Positions 1-5,286 are shown, numbered from the stretch's first letter. The stretch is DNA of 5,364 nt from Candidatus Acetothermia bacterium JdFR-50 (GCA_002010365.1 MTNL01000059.1:1-5364), one strand, 5' to 3'. The notes: generated from the letters alone by a model not told the origin. Program-made: numbers and translations.

Positions 1-252
1 AACGGTCCGGAAGGGACGCCGATCCCCCGGGAATGGGAGGGGGCAGACATGAGCTTCATCGCCCCCTTCGGGGTGAGCGCTTGTGTCGATGTCGGGAACC
101 GGGAGTGGTTGGATCGACTGTGGGCATGTATCACCGCCGAATCCTGGGATAGGGGGATTCCGTTTTCCGCCGCCACCTATTACCCCAACACCATCCGGAT
201 GATCTGCATGTTGATCATCTCGAGGAATTGGTGGTTTCCCGGGGATATCTGA
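1..252 (+). CDS. C-terminal fragment of a glycoside hydrolase, probably family GH8 (5' end outside window)
   Basis: The frame is open from the first base to TGA at 250-252, giving 83 C-terminal residues. What I see: an MSFIAPFGVSACVDVGNREW stretch (residues 17-36), an LDRLW that follows, then a YYPNTIRMICMLIISRNWW block close to the stop. Known family pattern: GH8 enzymes (endoglucanase CelA, chitosanase, exo-oligoxylanase types) end with an 'APF/avaAmvD..n..WLn.lW' helix and a 'YY.dti.LL.mLvlSGNWW' helix of the (alpha/alpha)6 barrel, which this resembles closely. The catalytic residues lie upstream and cannot be checked. GH8 members cleave beta-1,4 glucans, xylans or chitosan, but the substrate here is unknown. 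The stop overlaps the start of the MFS gene by one base, so the two are probably co-transcribed. Another alpha/alpha-barrel glycosidase family is possible. Confidence 0.68.
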   Translation, partial: NGPEGTPIPREWEGADMSFIAPFGVSACVDVGNREWLDRLWACITAESWDRGIPFSAATYYPNTIRMICMLIISRNWWFPGDI

Positions 253-1421
253 TGTGGTTCCGCGCATTTCGGTTCCTGCAGATGGCCGCGCTCGGAGCGT
301 ATCTCATTTTTCTCCCCGTGTATCTGGTGGAGCGTGGACTGAGCCTGGAACAGGTGGGGTTGGTGGCCACGGTGCCGGTGGCAGTGCAGCTCGTGAGCGG
401 GATCCTCTGGGGGGCCCTGGCCGACCTCCGGGGACAGACGAAGCCCTTCCTGATACAGGCGCTCGTGGTGTGGGCGGGGTCTGCCTTTGTATTACCGGCC
501 ATCTCTTCCTTCATGGGATTCCTCGTCCTGGGAGTTTGTCGGGCCCTACTCACCCCGATGATGGAGGGGTTGATCGTTACGAGCCTCTTCAAGGGGGCCC
601 GTGAGGATGGGCGCGGGGCGAGCTATTCCGGATTCGCCGTCTGGGGTTCGGTAGGTTGGGCGATGGGGGTGGGTCTGGGCGGGGCCATAGCCCGGGGCTT
701 AGGGACCGCGGGCGCCTTTTATTTCGCGGGTACGTTGTTCCTGAGCGCCTCCCTCGCCGTCTTCGCGATCCCCGAACCGGAGGAGCGGGTCCCGGAACCC
801 ACGGGGCGGCGGGGTCTGGGGATCGCACTGGAGCTCTTCGGGGACCGCCGGGTCCTCCGGCTTTTGCTCGCGTCCCTTCCCCTCGTCCTTGCCCTTAACG
901 CCACCTCGCAGTTCTTTCCCGTGCGCCTCCGGGAGGTGGGCGCCTCGCCGGCCCTGATCGGCGCGGTCTACATGGTCCCGGCCTTTCTGGAGATCCCGGT
1001 CTTCCTCAAAATCGGGAAGTGGTCGGACCGCCGGGGAAGCCGGAGGCCCCTGCTCCTTTTGGCGGCGGGGGTTTACGTGGGATTATTTTCGCTCATCTCC
1101 CTGCTTGCCGATCCGTTGGAGCTGTTCGTGGGCTACTCGCTTCTTGAGCCTTTGGCGTGGGCCCCTTTGCTCACGGGGGCCTTCACCTTGGTGGCGGAGA
1201 TCGTTCCGCGGCGGAGCTGGGCCACGGGACAGACGGTCTTTTCCCTCTGGATGTGGTCGGTGGGGGGGATGTTTGGGCCCCTTTTCGGGGGATTCGTGGC
1301 TCAGCGGTGGGGGCTTTCCGTCCTGTTTTCCGTGCTCGCCGCCGGCGCCCTTATCTCTTTTCTCCTCTTCCTGCGGCTTCCGGGAGGGCCGGGGCAGCCT
1401 TCGGGTCCAGGATCGCGGTGA
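252..1421 (+). CDS. MFS transporter, MFS_1-like (LacY / nucleoside-transporter-like) group
   Basis: A 389-residue, strongly hydrophobic protein of the size expected for a 12-helix major facilitator. What I see: an N-terminal MWFRAFRFLQMAALGAYLIF segment, then 'GLSLEQVGLV', a motif-A loop GALADLRGQTK (residues 54-64), a 'YSGFAVWGSVGWAMG' segment (about 125-139), a charged central loop with PEPEERVPEP (about 174-183), and a second motif-A-like loop GKWSDRRGSRR (255-265). This half-repeat design is typical of MFS, and the 'lWGSvGWa' helix is typical of the MFS_1-like group. I chose ATG 252 over the in-frame TTG at 228. It forms TGATG with the preceding stop and has GGGG at 241-244 with 7 nt spacing, whereas TTG 228 has only GAGGA one base away. 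Coupling to a glycosidase suggests uptake of an oligosaccharide or sugar; that is inference, and drug or nucleoside export cannot be excluded. Confidence 0.88.
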   Translation: MWFRAFRFLQMAALGAYLIFLPVYLVERGLSLEQVGLVATVPVAVQLVSGILWGALADLRGQTKPFLIQALVVWAGSAFVLPAISSFMGFLVLGVCRALLTPMMEGLIVTSLFKGAREDGRGASYSGFAVWGSVGWAMGVGLGGAIARGLGTAGAFYFAGTLFLSASLAVFAIPEPEERVPEPTGRRGLGIALELFGDRRVLRLLLASLPLVLALNATSQFFPVRLREVGASPALIGAVYMVPAFLEIPVFLKIGKWSDRRGSRRPLLLLAAGVYVGLFSLISLLADPLELFVGYSLLEPLAWAPLLTGAFTLVAEIVPRRSWATGQTVFSLWMWSVGGMFGPLFGGFVAQRWGLSVLFSVLAAGALISFLLFLRLPGGPGQPSGPGSR

Positions 1422-1799
1422 GAAGAGAACGAAGCCGAAGTTTGCCGTGAAAGTGCCAGCTTGTTCCGGTTCCCACGGGCACCGAACACACGGACTCGGG
1501 AGGCACCGCTGTCGTCCAAGTACATGATCCGTCCCATGGAGAACCCAAAGGCTCGAACTTCACCCCGAAAAGTTCCGCCCGGAACGCCTGGACCACCTTG
1601 CCCTCCACTCTCCGTTTCGTCCCGCCCGAACACCGGGTCGCATCTTCTCGCGGGATTCGGTAACGGGCTTCCCAATCGATAGACCATGTTCGCTCCCGAA
1701 GGGGTAAAGCCGTTCGTCCTCGGAGAAGGGTTCCGTCCAAACGAAAGGTCCGAAACTTGCGGGATGGGATCGCATCGGGTAACTGGGAATAGGGGATCG
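1422..1799. other. 378-bp intergenic stretch with no convincing gene
   Basis: No reading frame here gives a recognisable protein. All three reverse frames stay open for long distances, but no single frame keeps protein-like composition throughout. I saw only short hairpins, for example GTTCC/GGAAC around 1572-1585 with a 4-nt loop, and no T-tract-backed terminator after the MFS gene. The end of the stretch carries the ribosome site of the flavodoxin gene (AGGGG, 1791-1795). No clear -35/-10 pair was found for that gene. The stretch may be plain spacer, a leader, or a decayed gene (see findings). Confidence 0.5.
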
Positions 1800-2303
1800 A
1801 TGTCTCGGGAAAATCGAGGAGTCCATTCCCTGGATCCTTTTGAGGGGATCCTGGTGGCCTACGCTTCCCTCACCGGGAACACGGAGAAGGTGGCCCAGGC
1901 CGTCGCCGATGTCCTGGGAGTGGTACCCCTGGACGTGCGCAAAGCCGCTCCGGAGGGCATCGGTGGGATCCGGCTTCTTTTCGTGGGGGATGGGGTTTAT
2001 GCCCTCCGTCCCTCCCGGGCCATGGTGCGGTTCCTTCGGGCCCTGCCTCCATTACCGGGTGTCAAGGTCGCCCTCTTCGGGACTTACGGCTCCCTGCCCA
2101 CCCAGCTCCGTCTGATGCGGCGGCTTCTGGTGGAAAAGGGAGCCGAGATCATCGGGGAGTTCGCCTGTCCCGGCCAGGACAAAGCCACGCTGGGCCTCTT
2201 GCGCCACGGCCGCCCCAACCAAAGGGACCTTGCGGCCGCGCGAAAATTCGCCCTGGAGATGGCGCGGAAAGCCGGCTACGCCCCGCCCGAAAGCTCCTCG
2301 TAG
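1800..2303 (+). CDS. Flavodoxin-like (FMN-binding fold) protein
   Basis: A 167-residue protein with a single flavodoxin fold. What I see: strand 1 plus phosphate-binding loop ILVAYASLTGNTEKVAQAVA (17-36), which contains the classic S/T-x-T-G-N-T signature for the FMN phosphate; 'LLFVGDGVYALRPS' (59-72), matching the first isoalloxazine loop region; 'VALFGTYGS' (90-98), matching the second; and a C-terminal 'FACPGQD...GRPNQRDLAAARKFA' stretch, a pattern shared by short single-domain flavodoxin-family proteins. The likely role is a soluble electron carrier or FMN-dependent reductase partner; the partner is unknown. I chose ATG 1800 because AGGGG (1791-1795) precedes it at 4 nt and the fold begins soon after. 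An in-frame ATG at 1686 would add 38 residues that do not look like part of the fold. The last 28 bp overlap the convergent MBL gene. Confidence 0.85.
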   Translation: MSRENRGVHSLDPFEGILVAYASLTGNTEKVAQAVADVLGVVPLDVRKAAPEGIGGIRLLFVGDGVYALRPSRAMVRFLRALPPLPGVKVALFGTYGSLPTQLRLMRRLLVEKGAEIIGEFACPGQDKATLGLLRHGRPNQRDLAAARKFALEMARKAGYAPPESSS

Positions 2304-3103
2304 GCGCGTTTCAGATTCTCCCGATGGATCCACGCTGCAAGGCCTGCCATCGTCGCCCCCGGAATTCCGAAATCCGCCAAGGGTATCCGTAAAATCTCGT
2401 CCCGACCCTTGCCTCTTACAATGGCCTCCGCCACGGCTTCCCTCAGCGACACGAGGTAATTTATATTGTCCTCCATGGCTTTCCTGGCCTCCTCCCCCGA
2501 GAGGACCTTCCCGTGGCCGGGGATGATAGATTCTCCCCGCCAGCGCCCGAGGAGACCTCGGAGGGTGTGGAGGAGTTCCCCGATGCTTCCAGAGGACACC
2601 AATGGTAGGGGGATAACGGTGTCGCCGGCGATCCAGAGCCCTTCTTCCGGGAGTTCGACCATGAGGCCATCCGGGGAATGGCCCGGGACATGGCGGACGA
2701 TGAGATCCCGTGCAAAAGAGATGGACATCCGGTCCCCCACGAGGAAGTTGGGGTGGCGGAGGATGGGAAGCTCAATCCCCGGCAGGACCTGGGAAAAGAA
2801 CCTCCTGTCTTGGAGTTCGATCGCTTTCCAAAACGTCCAGAAACCTTCGTGGGCTATCACCGAGGCCTCGGGGAAGTAGGCCATCCCGCAAGCGTGGTCT
2901 CCGTGGGCGTGGGTGACGAGGAGCCACTCGATCCGCAGACCTTTCCCATCCGCAAAGTCCTGGATCGCCCGTGCCTCGTCGGGGAAAAGGGGAGGATCAA
3001 CCAAAAGGGAGCGTCCGTCCCCCAAGGATATCAGGGTGGTAAGCATGTCCGCGAAGCGAGAGCGGAACGTCCAGGCTCCTTGGACAATTTCTTCTCTCGT
3101 CAT
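2276..3103 (-). CDS. MBL-fold metallo-hydrolase (glyoxalase II-like ligand set)
   Basis: A 275-residue metallo-beta-lactamase-fold protein on the minus strand. All expected metal ligands are visible: THAHGDHACG supplies H65, H67, D69 and H70; VPGHSPDG supplies H142; AGDTVI supplies D161; IPGHG supplies H197. This HxHxDH...H...D...H set is the two-metal site of the hydrolase branch (glyoxalase II and relatives), so the enzyme is probably an active hydrolase, often of thioesters or lactones; the substrate cannot be told from sequence. The C-terminal helical tail (about 205-275) is longer than the minimal fold and may help bind substrate. No signal peptide is seen, so it is likely cytoplasmic. 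Its start at 3103 has only a weak GGG ahead (CTAGGGCAC), but TAAACT lies 7 nt upstream, consistent with a leaderless message. Its 3' end overlaps the flavodoxin gene; its 5' end is divergent from thyX. Confidence 0.9.
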   Translation of the reverse strand: MTREEIVQGAWTFRSRFADMLTTLISLGDGRSLLVDPPLFPDEARAIQDFADGKGLRIEWLLVTHAHGDHACGMAYFPEASVIAHEGFWTFWKAIELQDRRFFSQVLPGIELPILRHPNFLVGDRMSISFARDLIVRHVPGHSPDGLMVELPEEGLWIAGDTVIPLPLVSSGSIGELLHTLRGLLGRWRGESIIPGHGKVLSGEEARKAMEDNINYLVSLREAVAEAIVRGKGRDEILRIPLADFGIPGATMAGLAAWIHRENLKRAYEELSGGA

Positions 3104-3139
3104 GTGCCCTAGTTTAGCCCTTGGGGTAAGATGGGAGAA
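3104..3139 (-). promoter_or_regulatory. Possible promoter of the MBL gene in the divergent MBL/thyX gap
   Basis: On the minus strand TAAACT (plus-strand 3111-3116) ends 7 nt before the MBL ATG. A poor -35, TTCTCC (plus-strand 3134-3139), sits 17 bp further upstream. The spacing fits a leaderless sigma70-type promoter, but the -35 matches TTGACA at only 3 of 6 positions. The same short gap must also serve thyX, for which TAAGAT at 3127-3132 is the only -10-like hexamer, with no matching -35. Confidence 0.33.
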
Positions 3140-3748
3140 ATGGGTGCTCCGGGAGCAAGGGGGTTGCGTGTTGAGCTTCTACAGATAACGCCGGATCCTG
3201 AAGCCCTGATCGCCCGGTGTGCCCGGGTCTCCCACAGGTCCGAGGCCCGCGCCTCCGCCGAAAGCGATCGGGAGCTGATCCGGAAGTTGATCTCTTGGGG
3301 CCATGAGTCGGTGCTCGAGTTCGCTTCCGCTACCTTTTTGGTGGAGGGGATATCCCGGGCGGCCGCTAACCAACTCACTCGTCATCGTCTCGCCAGCTTC
3401 ATCCAAGAGTCCCAGAGGTTCGTGGACGTGCGGGACCGCGGACTGGTGCGGCCTCCCACCTTCAACGATAGCCAATGGGAGAAGGCGTGTTCCCTCTACC
3501 GGGAGGCCATGGACCTGTATGAGGGACTCATCGCCCAAGGTGTTCCCAAGGAGGACGCCCGTTATGTCCTTCCCATCGGGGTGGAAACAAGGCTTGTGGT
3601 GTCGGCCAACTTCCGGGAGTGGCGGCACATCATAAAGCTTCGGGGCTCCAAAGCGGCCCAGTGGGAGATCCGCCGCTTTGCCCAGGAGGTGCTGCGGATC
3701 CTCAAGGAGTACGCTCCTACCGTGTTCGCGGATCTGGAGGTGAGGTGA
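3131..3748 (+). CDS. thyX: Flavin-dependent thymidylate synthase ThyX
   Basis: A 205-residue ThyX. The diagnostic motif RHRxxSxxxxSxR is complete as RHRLASFIQESQR (84-96). Other family landmarks are 'GHESVLEF' (57-64), 'ARYVLPIG' (143-150), 'NFREWRHIIKLRGSKAAQWE' (160-179) and the C-terminal 'APTVFADL'. ThyX makes dTMP from dUMP with methylene-tetrahydrofolate, FAD and NADPH, and replaces ThyA in many bacteria; the active enzyme is a homotetramer. The start is uncertain. ATG 3131 has GGGG 4 nt upstream, and ATG 3140 lies 7 nt after TAAGAT. TTG 3164 has GGGAG (3151-3155) at 8 nt and would give MRVELLQITPDPE, the N terminus closest to the family. The gene is followed without a gap by dcd, whose ribosome site lies inside the thyX tail, so the two are surely co-transcribed. 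Confidence 0.95.
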   Translation: MGEMGAPGARGLRVELLQITPDPEALIARCARVSHRSEARASAESDRELIRKLISWGHESVLEFASATFLVEGISRAAANQLTRHRLASFIQESQRFVDVRDRGLVRPPTFNDSQWEKACSLYREAMDLYEGLIAQGVPKEDARYVLPIGVETRLVVSANFREWRHIIKLRGSKAAQWEIRRFAQEVLRILKEYAPTVFADLEVR

Positions 3749-4309
3749 ATGGGCTGGTCCATACTTTCGGATCGGGAGATAAGGGAACTCTGCGAGCGGG
3801 TGCCTCCCATGATCGATCCCTTCGTGTCTCGTCAGGAGGGTAAGCCCTCCTACGGCCTGGGTTCCTTCGGCTATGACATCCGGCTTGGGCGGAAGTTCCT
3901 GGTGCCGTTGGGAGGGGTGAACGCGGTCCTGGACCCGTTGAACTTCCCCCGGGAGCTCTTCCGGGAGATCGAGGTAAAGGATGTCTTCGAGCTCGCGCCC
4001 CACTCCCAGGTCCTCGCCGAGAGCATCGAGTGGTTCAATATGCCCGAGGACGTAATGGGGGTGTGCTGGGGAAAGAGCTCTTATGCCCGTTGTGGCCTCC
4101 TGGTCAACGTGACGCCTCTGGAGTGTAGCTGGCGCGGTAAACTCACTATAGAACTGGCAAATCTCTCCCCGCTTCCCATACGGCTCCACATCGGCCAGGG
4201 GATCGCCCAGGTGGTCTTCTTCCGGGGACAACGGCCCCTGCGGACCTATGTGGAAAAGGAGGCCGGGGGGATCTACCAGGACCAACGGGGCGTCACACCC
4301 CCCTCTTGA
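3749..4309 (+). CDS. dcd: dCTP deaminase (possibly bifunctional dCTP deaminase/dUTPase)
   Basis: A 186-residue member of the dCTP deaminase/dUTPase family. What I see: MGWSILSDREI at the N terminus; SYGLGSFGYDIRLG (34-47); GKSSYARCG (108-116), whose S110 and R114 match the E. coli S111 and R115 active-site pair; VNVTPLECSWRGKLTIEL (119-136), whose E135 aligns with the catalytic glutamate E138 of E. coli; 'GIAQVVFF' (151-158); and a C-terminal GGIYQDQRGVTPPS like the nucleotide-closing lid. The enzyme deaminates dCTP to dUTP. Some relatives also hydrolyse it to dUMP, and I cannot tell which applies. dUMP is the ThyX substrate, so the operon couples supply and use. The start directly abuts the thyX TGA (TGA|ATG), with GGAGG at 3736-3740 and GAGGTGA just before the ATG. 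Confidence 0.94.
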   Translation: MGWSILSDREIRELCERVPPMIDPFVSRQEGKPSYGLGSFGYDIRLGRKFLVPLGGVNAVLDPLNFPRELFREIEVKDVFELAPHSQVLAESIEWFNMPEDVMGVCWGKSSYARCGLLVNVTPLECSWRGKLTIELANLSPLPIRLHIGQGIAQVVFFRGQRPLRTYVEKEAGGIYQDQRGVTPPS

Positions 4310-4318
4310 GAGAGCGAG

Positions 4319-4348
4319 TTGACACCTAGCTTCCGGGAGATGTAGGAT
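4319..4348 (+). promoter_or_regulatory. Sigma70-type promoter for the YkuK-family gene
   Basis: A perfect -35 TTGACA (4319-4324) is followed after 18 bp by TAGGAT (4343-4348; 4 of 6 matches to TATAAT). The predicted transcription start, about 7 nt past the -10, is 4355-4356, and the ATG is at 4357. The message would have a leader of 0-2 nt. The promoter lies in the 47-bp gap after dcd and gives the downstream gene its own expression. Confidence 0.68.
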
Positions 4349-4356
4349 CGGCGGCG

Positions 4357-4836
4357 ATGAAAGCAGAGATCTTTCATAACCCTACGGTGGGCTCGTTGAC
4401 GTTCCCCGAGGTGGTGGACGAGATCGTATCCATGATGGAAAGTGCTCCCGATGCGGCGTACGAGATCATCGTGGGGACCGACTCCCAGACCTATTACAAC
4501 ATAGCCGAATACGTCTCGGCCATCGTGATCCACCGGTTGGGCAAGGGAGGTCGCTACTTCTGGCAGCGACGCCGGGAGCGCAATCCCAAATCCATTCGAG
4601 AGCGCATTTGGCGGGAAGCATGGTTGTCATACGAGCTCGCCCGCAAGCTGGTGGAGGCCCTGCAGGAGCGGGAGGTATTGGGCTTCCACTTGGAGATTCA
4701 TGTGGACGTGGGACGTTCCGGCCGTACCCGGGAGTTGGTGGAGGAAGTAGTGGGGATGATCCGGGGAAGCGGGTTCGCCGTGCGCACCAAACCCGAGGCC
4801 TACGCCGCCTCCACCGTGGCCGATAAACATACCTGA
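4357..4836 (+). CDS. YkuK-family (DUF458) ribonuclease H-like protein
   Basis: A 159-residue protein matching the YkuK/DUF458 family, which has an RNase H-like fold and no firmly established function. What I see: 'VGTDSQTYYNIAEYVSAIVI' (39-58), the first beta hairpin with its acidic residue D42; 'GGRYFWQRRRE' (64-74); a helix with E87 (RERIWREAWLSYELA, 81-95); 'LEIHVDVGRSGRTRELVEEV' (112-131) with D117; and the C-terminal 'KPEAYAASTVADKHT' (145-159) with D156. D42, E87, D117 and D156 fall where RNase H-type enzymes carry their metal-binding acids, so catalysis is plausible; this assignment is my inference. The length is normal for the family. The gene has its own promoter and only a weak ribosome site (GGAT or GGCGG), in keeping with leaderless translation. 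No clear terminator follows; a 5-bp GAAAC/GTTTC hairpin at 4852-4867 ahead of CTTTT (4871-4875) is the only candidate. Confidence 0.87.
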   Translation: MKAEIFHNPTVGSLTFPEVVDEIVSMMESAPDAAYEIIVGTDSQTYYNIAEYVSAIVIHRLGKGGRYFWQRRRERNPKSIRERIWREAWLSYELARKLVEALQEREVLGFHLEIHVDVGRSGRTRELVEEVVGMIRGSGFAVRTKPEAYAASTVADKHT

Positions 4837-5014
4837 ACCTTTACCGACAGAGAAACGAAGGGGTTTCGACCTTTTAACGGGAACCGAACCGCCTTTCCTC
4901 ACAATGCTGCTGTAAGGATAAGTTTGGAAACGAGCTTCTATGGCGTCCTTTTGAGTTAATCGCCCAAGGAGATAGCCGCCGCGACAAAAACGAAATGGTT
5001 CAGGTATATGTGTG

Positions 5015-5043
5015 GAGGCAGGTTGACGGTCCTACCCTGCCTC
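5015..5043. repeat. Inverted repeat / stem-loop, 8-bp perfect stem
   Basis: GAGGCAGG (5015-5022) pairs perfectly with CCTGCCTC (5036-5043) around a 13-nt loop. No T-tract follows, so it is not a standard intrinsic terminator. Confidence 0.6.
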
Positions 5044-5071
5044 GGCGCTTTCCGGTGCGCTTCTAAGGAGG

Positions 5072-5081
5072 CGGTTAACCG
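5072..5081. repeat. 10-bp perfect palindrome CGGTTAACCG
   Basis: CGGTTAACCG is its own reverse complement. It directly follows AAGGAGG (5065-5071) and could be a dimeric-protein binding site; no known regulator is implied. Confidence 0.45.
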
Positions 5082-5099
5082 TCCCGCACGGACCTCAAT

Positions 5100-5127
5100 G
5101 TCCGGGATCTGGGGCGAGATCCTGGGC
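5100..5127. repeat. Stem-loop, 11 pairs including two G-U, 6-nt loop
   Basis: GTCCGGGATCT (5100-5110) pairs with AGATCCTGGGC (5117-5127) around the loop GGGGCG. Nine pairs are Watson-Crick and two are G-U when read as plus-strand RNA. It is the strongest hairpin I found in the window. The G-U pairs would be A-C mismatches in the opposite strand, which favours a plus-strand transcript if the structure is functional. Confidence 0.6.
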
Positions 5128-5195
5128 CAAAGGTTCTCGTTCGGCATCCAGGTAGTTTCATGCCTCCGGCCCACTCGACTCATACCCCGGCGTCC

Positions 5196-5221
5196 AGGAC
5201 CTCTGCGCAGGATCTCTGCGA
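5196..5221. repeat. Tandem direct repeat of 13 bp (two copies)
   Basis: AGGACCTCTGCGC (5196-5208) is followed immediately by AGGATCTCTGCGA (5209-5221), identical at 11 of 13 positions. It lies about 40 bp upstream of the -35 of the next promoter, so it may be an activator or repressor site, or a chance duplication. Confidence 0.5.
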
Positions 5222-5257
5222 AGATGTGATATCTTGAGACGGAGGTGATCCGGATAC

Positions 5258-5286
5258 TTGACCCCGGGGTCCGCCGCGTTTAGACT
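5258..5286 (+). promoter_or_regulatory. Sigma70-type promoter for the gene starting at 5326
   Basis: TTGACC (5258-5263; 5 of 6 matches) and TAGACT (5281-5286; 4 of 6 matches) are separated by exactly 17 bp. The predicted start point is about 5293, giving a leader of roughly 33 nt that carries the AAGGGGGGTGAG ribosome site. Here, unlike the YkuK-family gene, the leader is conventional. Confidence 0.62.

Larger units (their letters stand above)
4837..5257. other. Non-coding region with hairpins and orphan Shine-Dalgarno-like motifs
   Basis: About 420 bp with no recognisable protein. Two open frames (5008-5229 plus, 4956-5183 minus) have odd composition, no family motif and no good ribosome site. 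The region contains stem-loops at 5015-5043 and 5100-5127, a smaller GCGC stem (5045-5060), a 10-bp palindrome (5072-5081), a tandem 13-mer (5196-5221), AAGAT/ATCTT (5221-5235), and the motifs AAGGAGAT (4966-4973), AAGGAGG (5065-5071) and GGAGGTGATCC (5241-5251). It does not resemble tmRNA, SRP RNA, RNase P RNA or a tRNA as far as I can see. A structured non-coding RNA, a regulatory leader or a decayed gene are all possible. Confidence 0.45.

Noticed and set aside
228..251. TTG 228 as start of the MFS gene
   Set aside because: The purine motif is only one base away from it, while ATG 252 forms the common TGATG overlap with a better-spaced GGGG.
1686..1799. Upstream extension of the flavodoxin gene to ATG 1686
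   Set aside because: The added 38 residues do not resemble flavodoxin sequence, and ATG 1800 has a ribosome site and the right distance to the first strand.
1800..3103. Split flavodiiron protein (flavodoxin plus MBL domain)
   Set aside because: Flavodiiron MBL domains carry an HxExD diiron motif; this one has HxHxDH as in zinc-type hydrolases, and the two genes are convergent rather than co-directional.
3080..3115. TTGGAC (3080-3085) and TAGTTT (3110-3115) as a thyX promoter
   Set aside because: The spacer is 24 bp, far beyond the 16-18 bp normal for sigma70-type promoters.
3179..4285. Long minus-strand open frame (368 codons) opposite thyX and dcd
   Set aside because: It is antisense to two clearly conserved enzymes, is rich in His/Pro/Gly/Leu without any motif, and has no ribosome site support.
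4852..4875. Intrinsic terminator after the YkuK-family gene
   Set aside because: The GAAAC/GTTTC stem has only 5 pairs with a 6-nt loop, and the CTTTT tract is short and set 3 nt off; too weak to call.
5008..5229. 73-codon plus-strand frame in the non-coding region
   Set aside because: It has no ribosome site at its ATG, no recognisable motif, an Arg/Pro-rich composition, and it ends at ATG-TGA within a hairpin.
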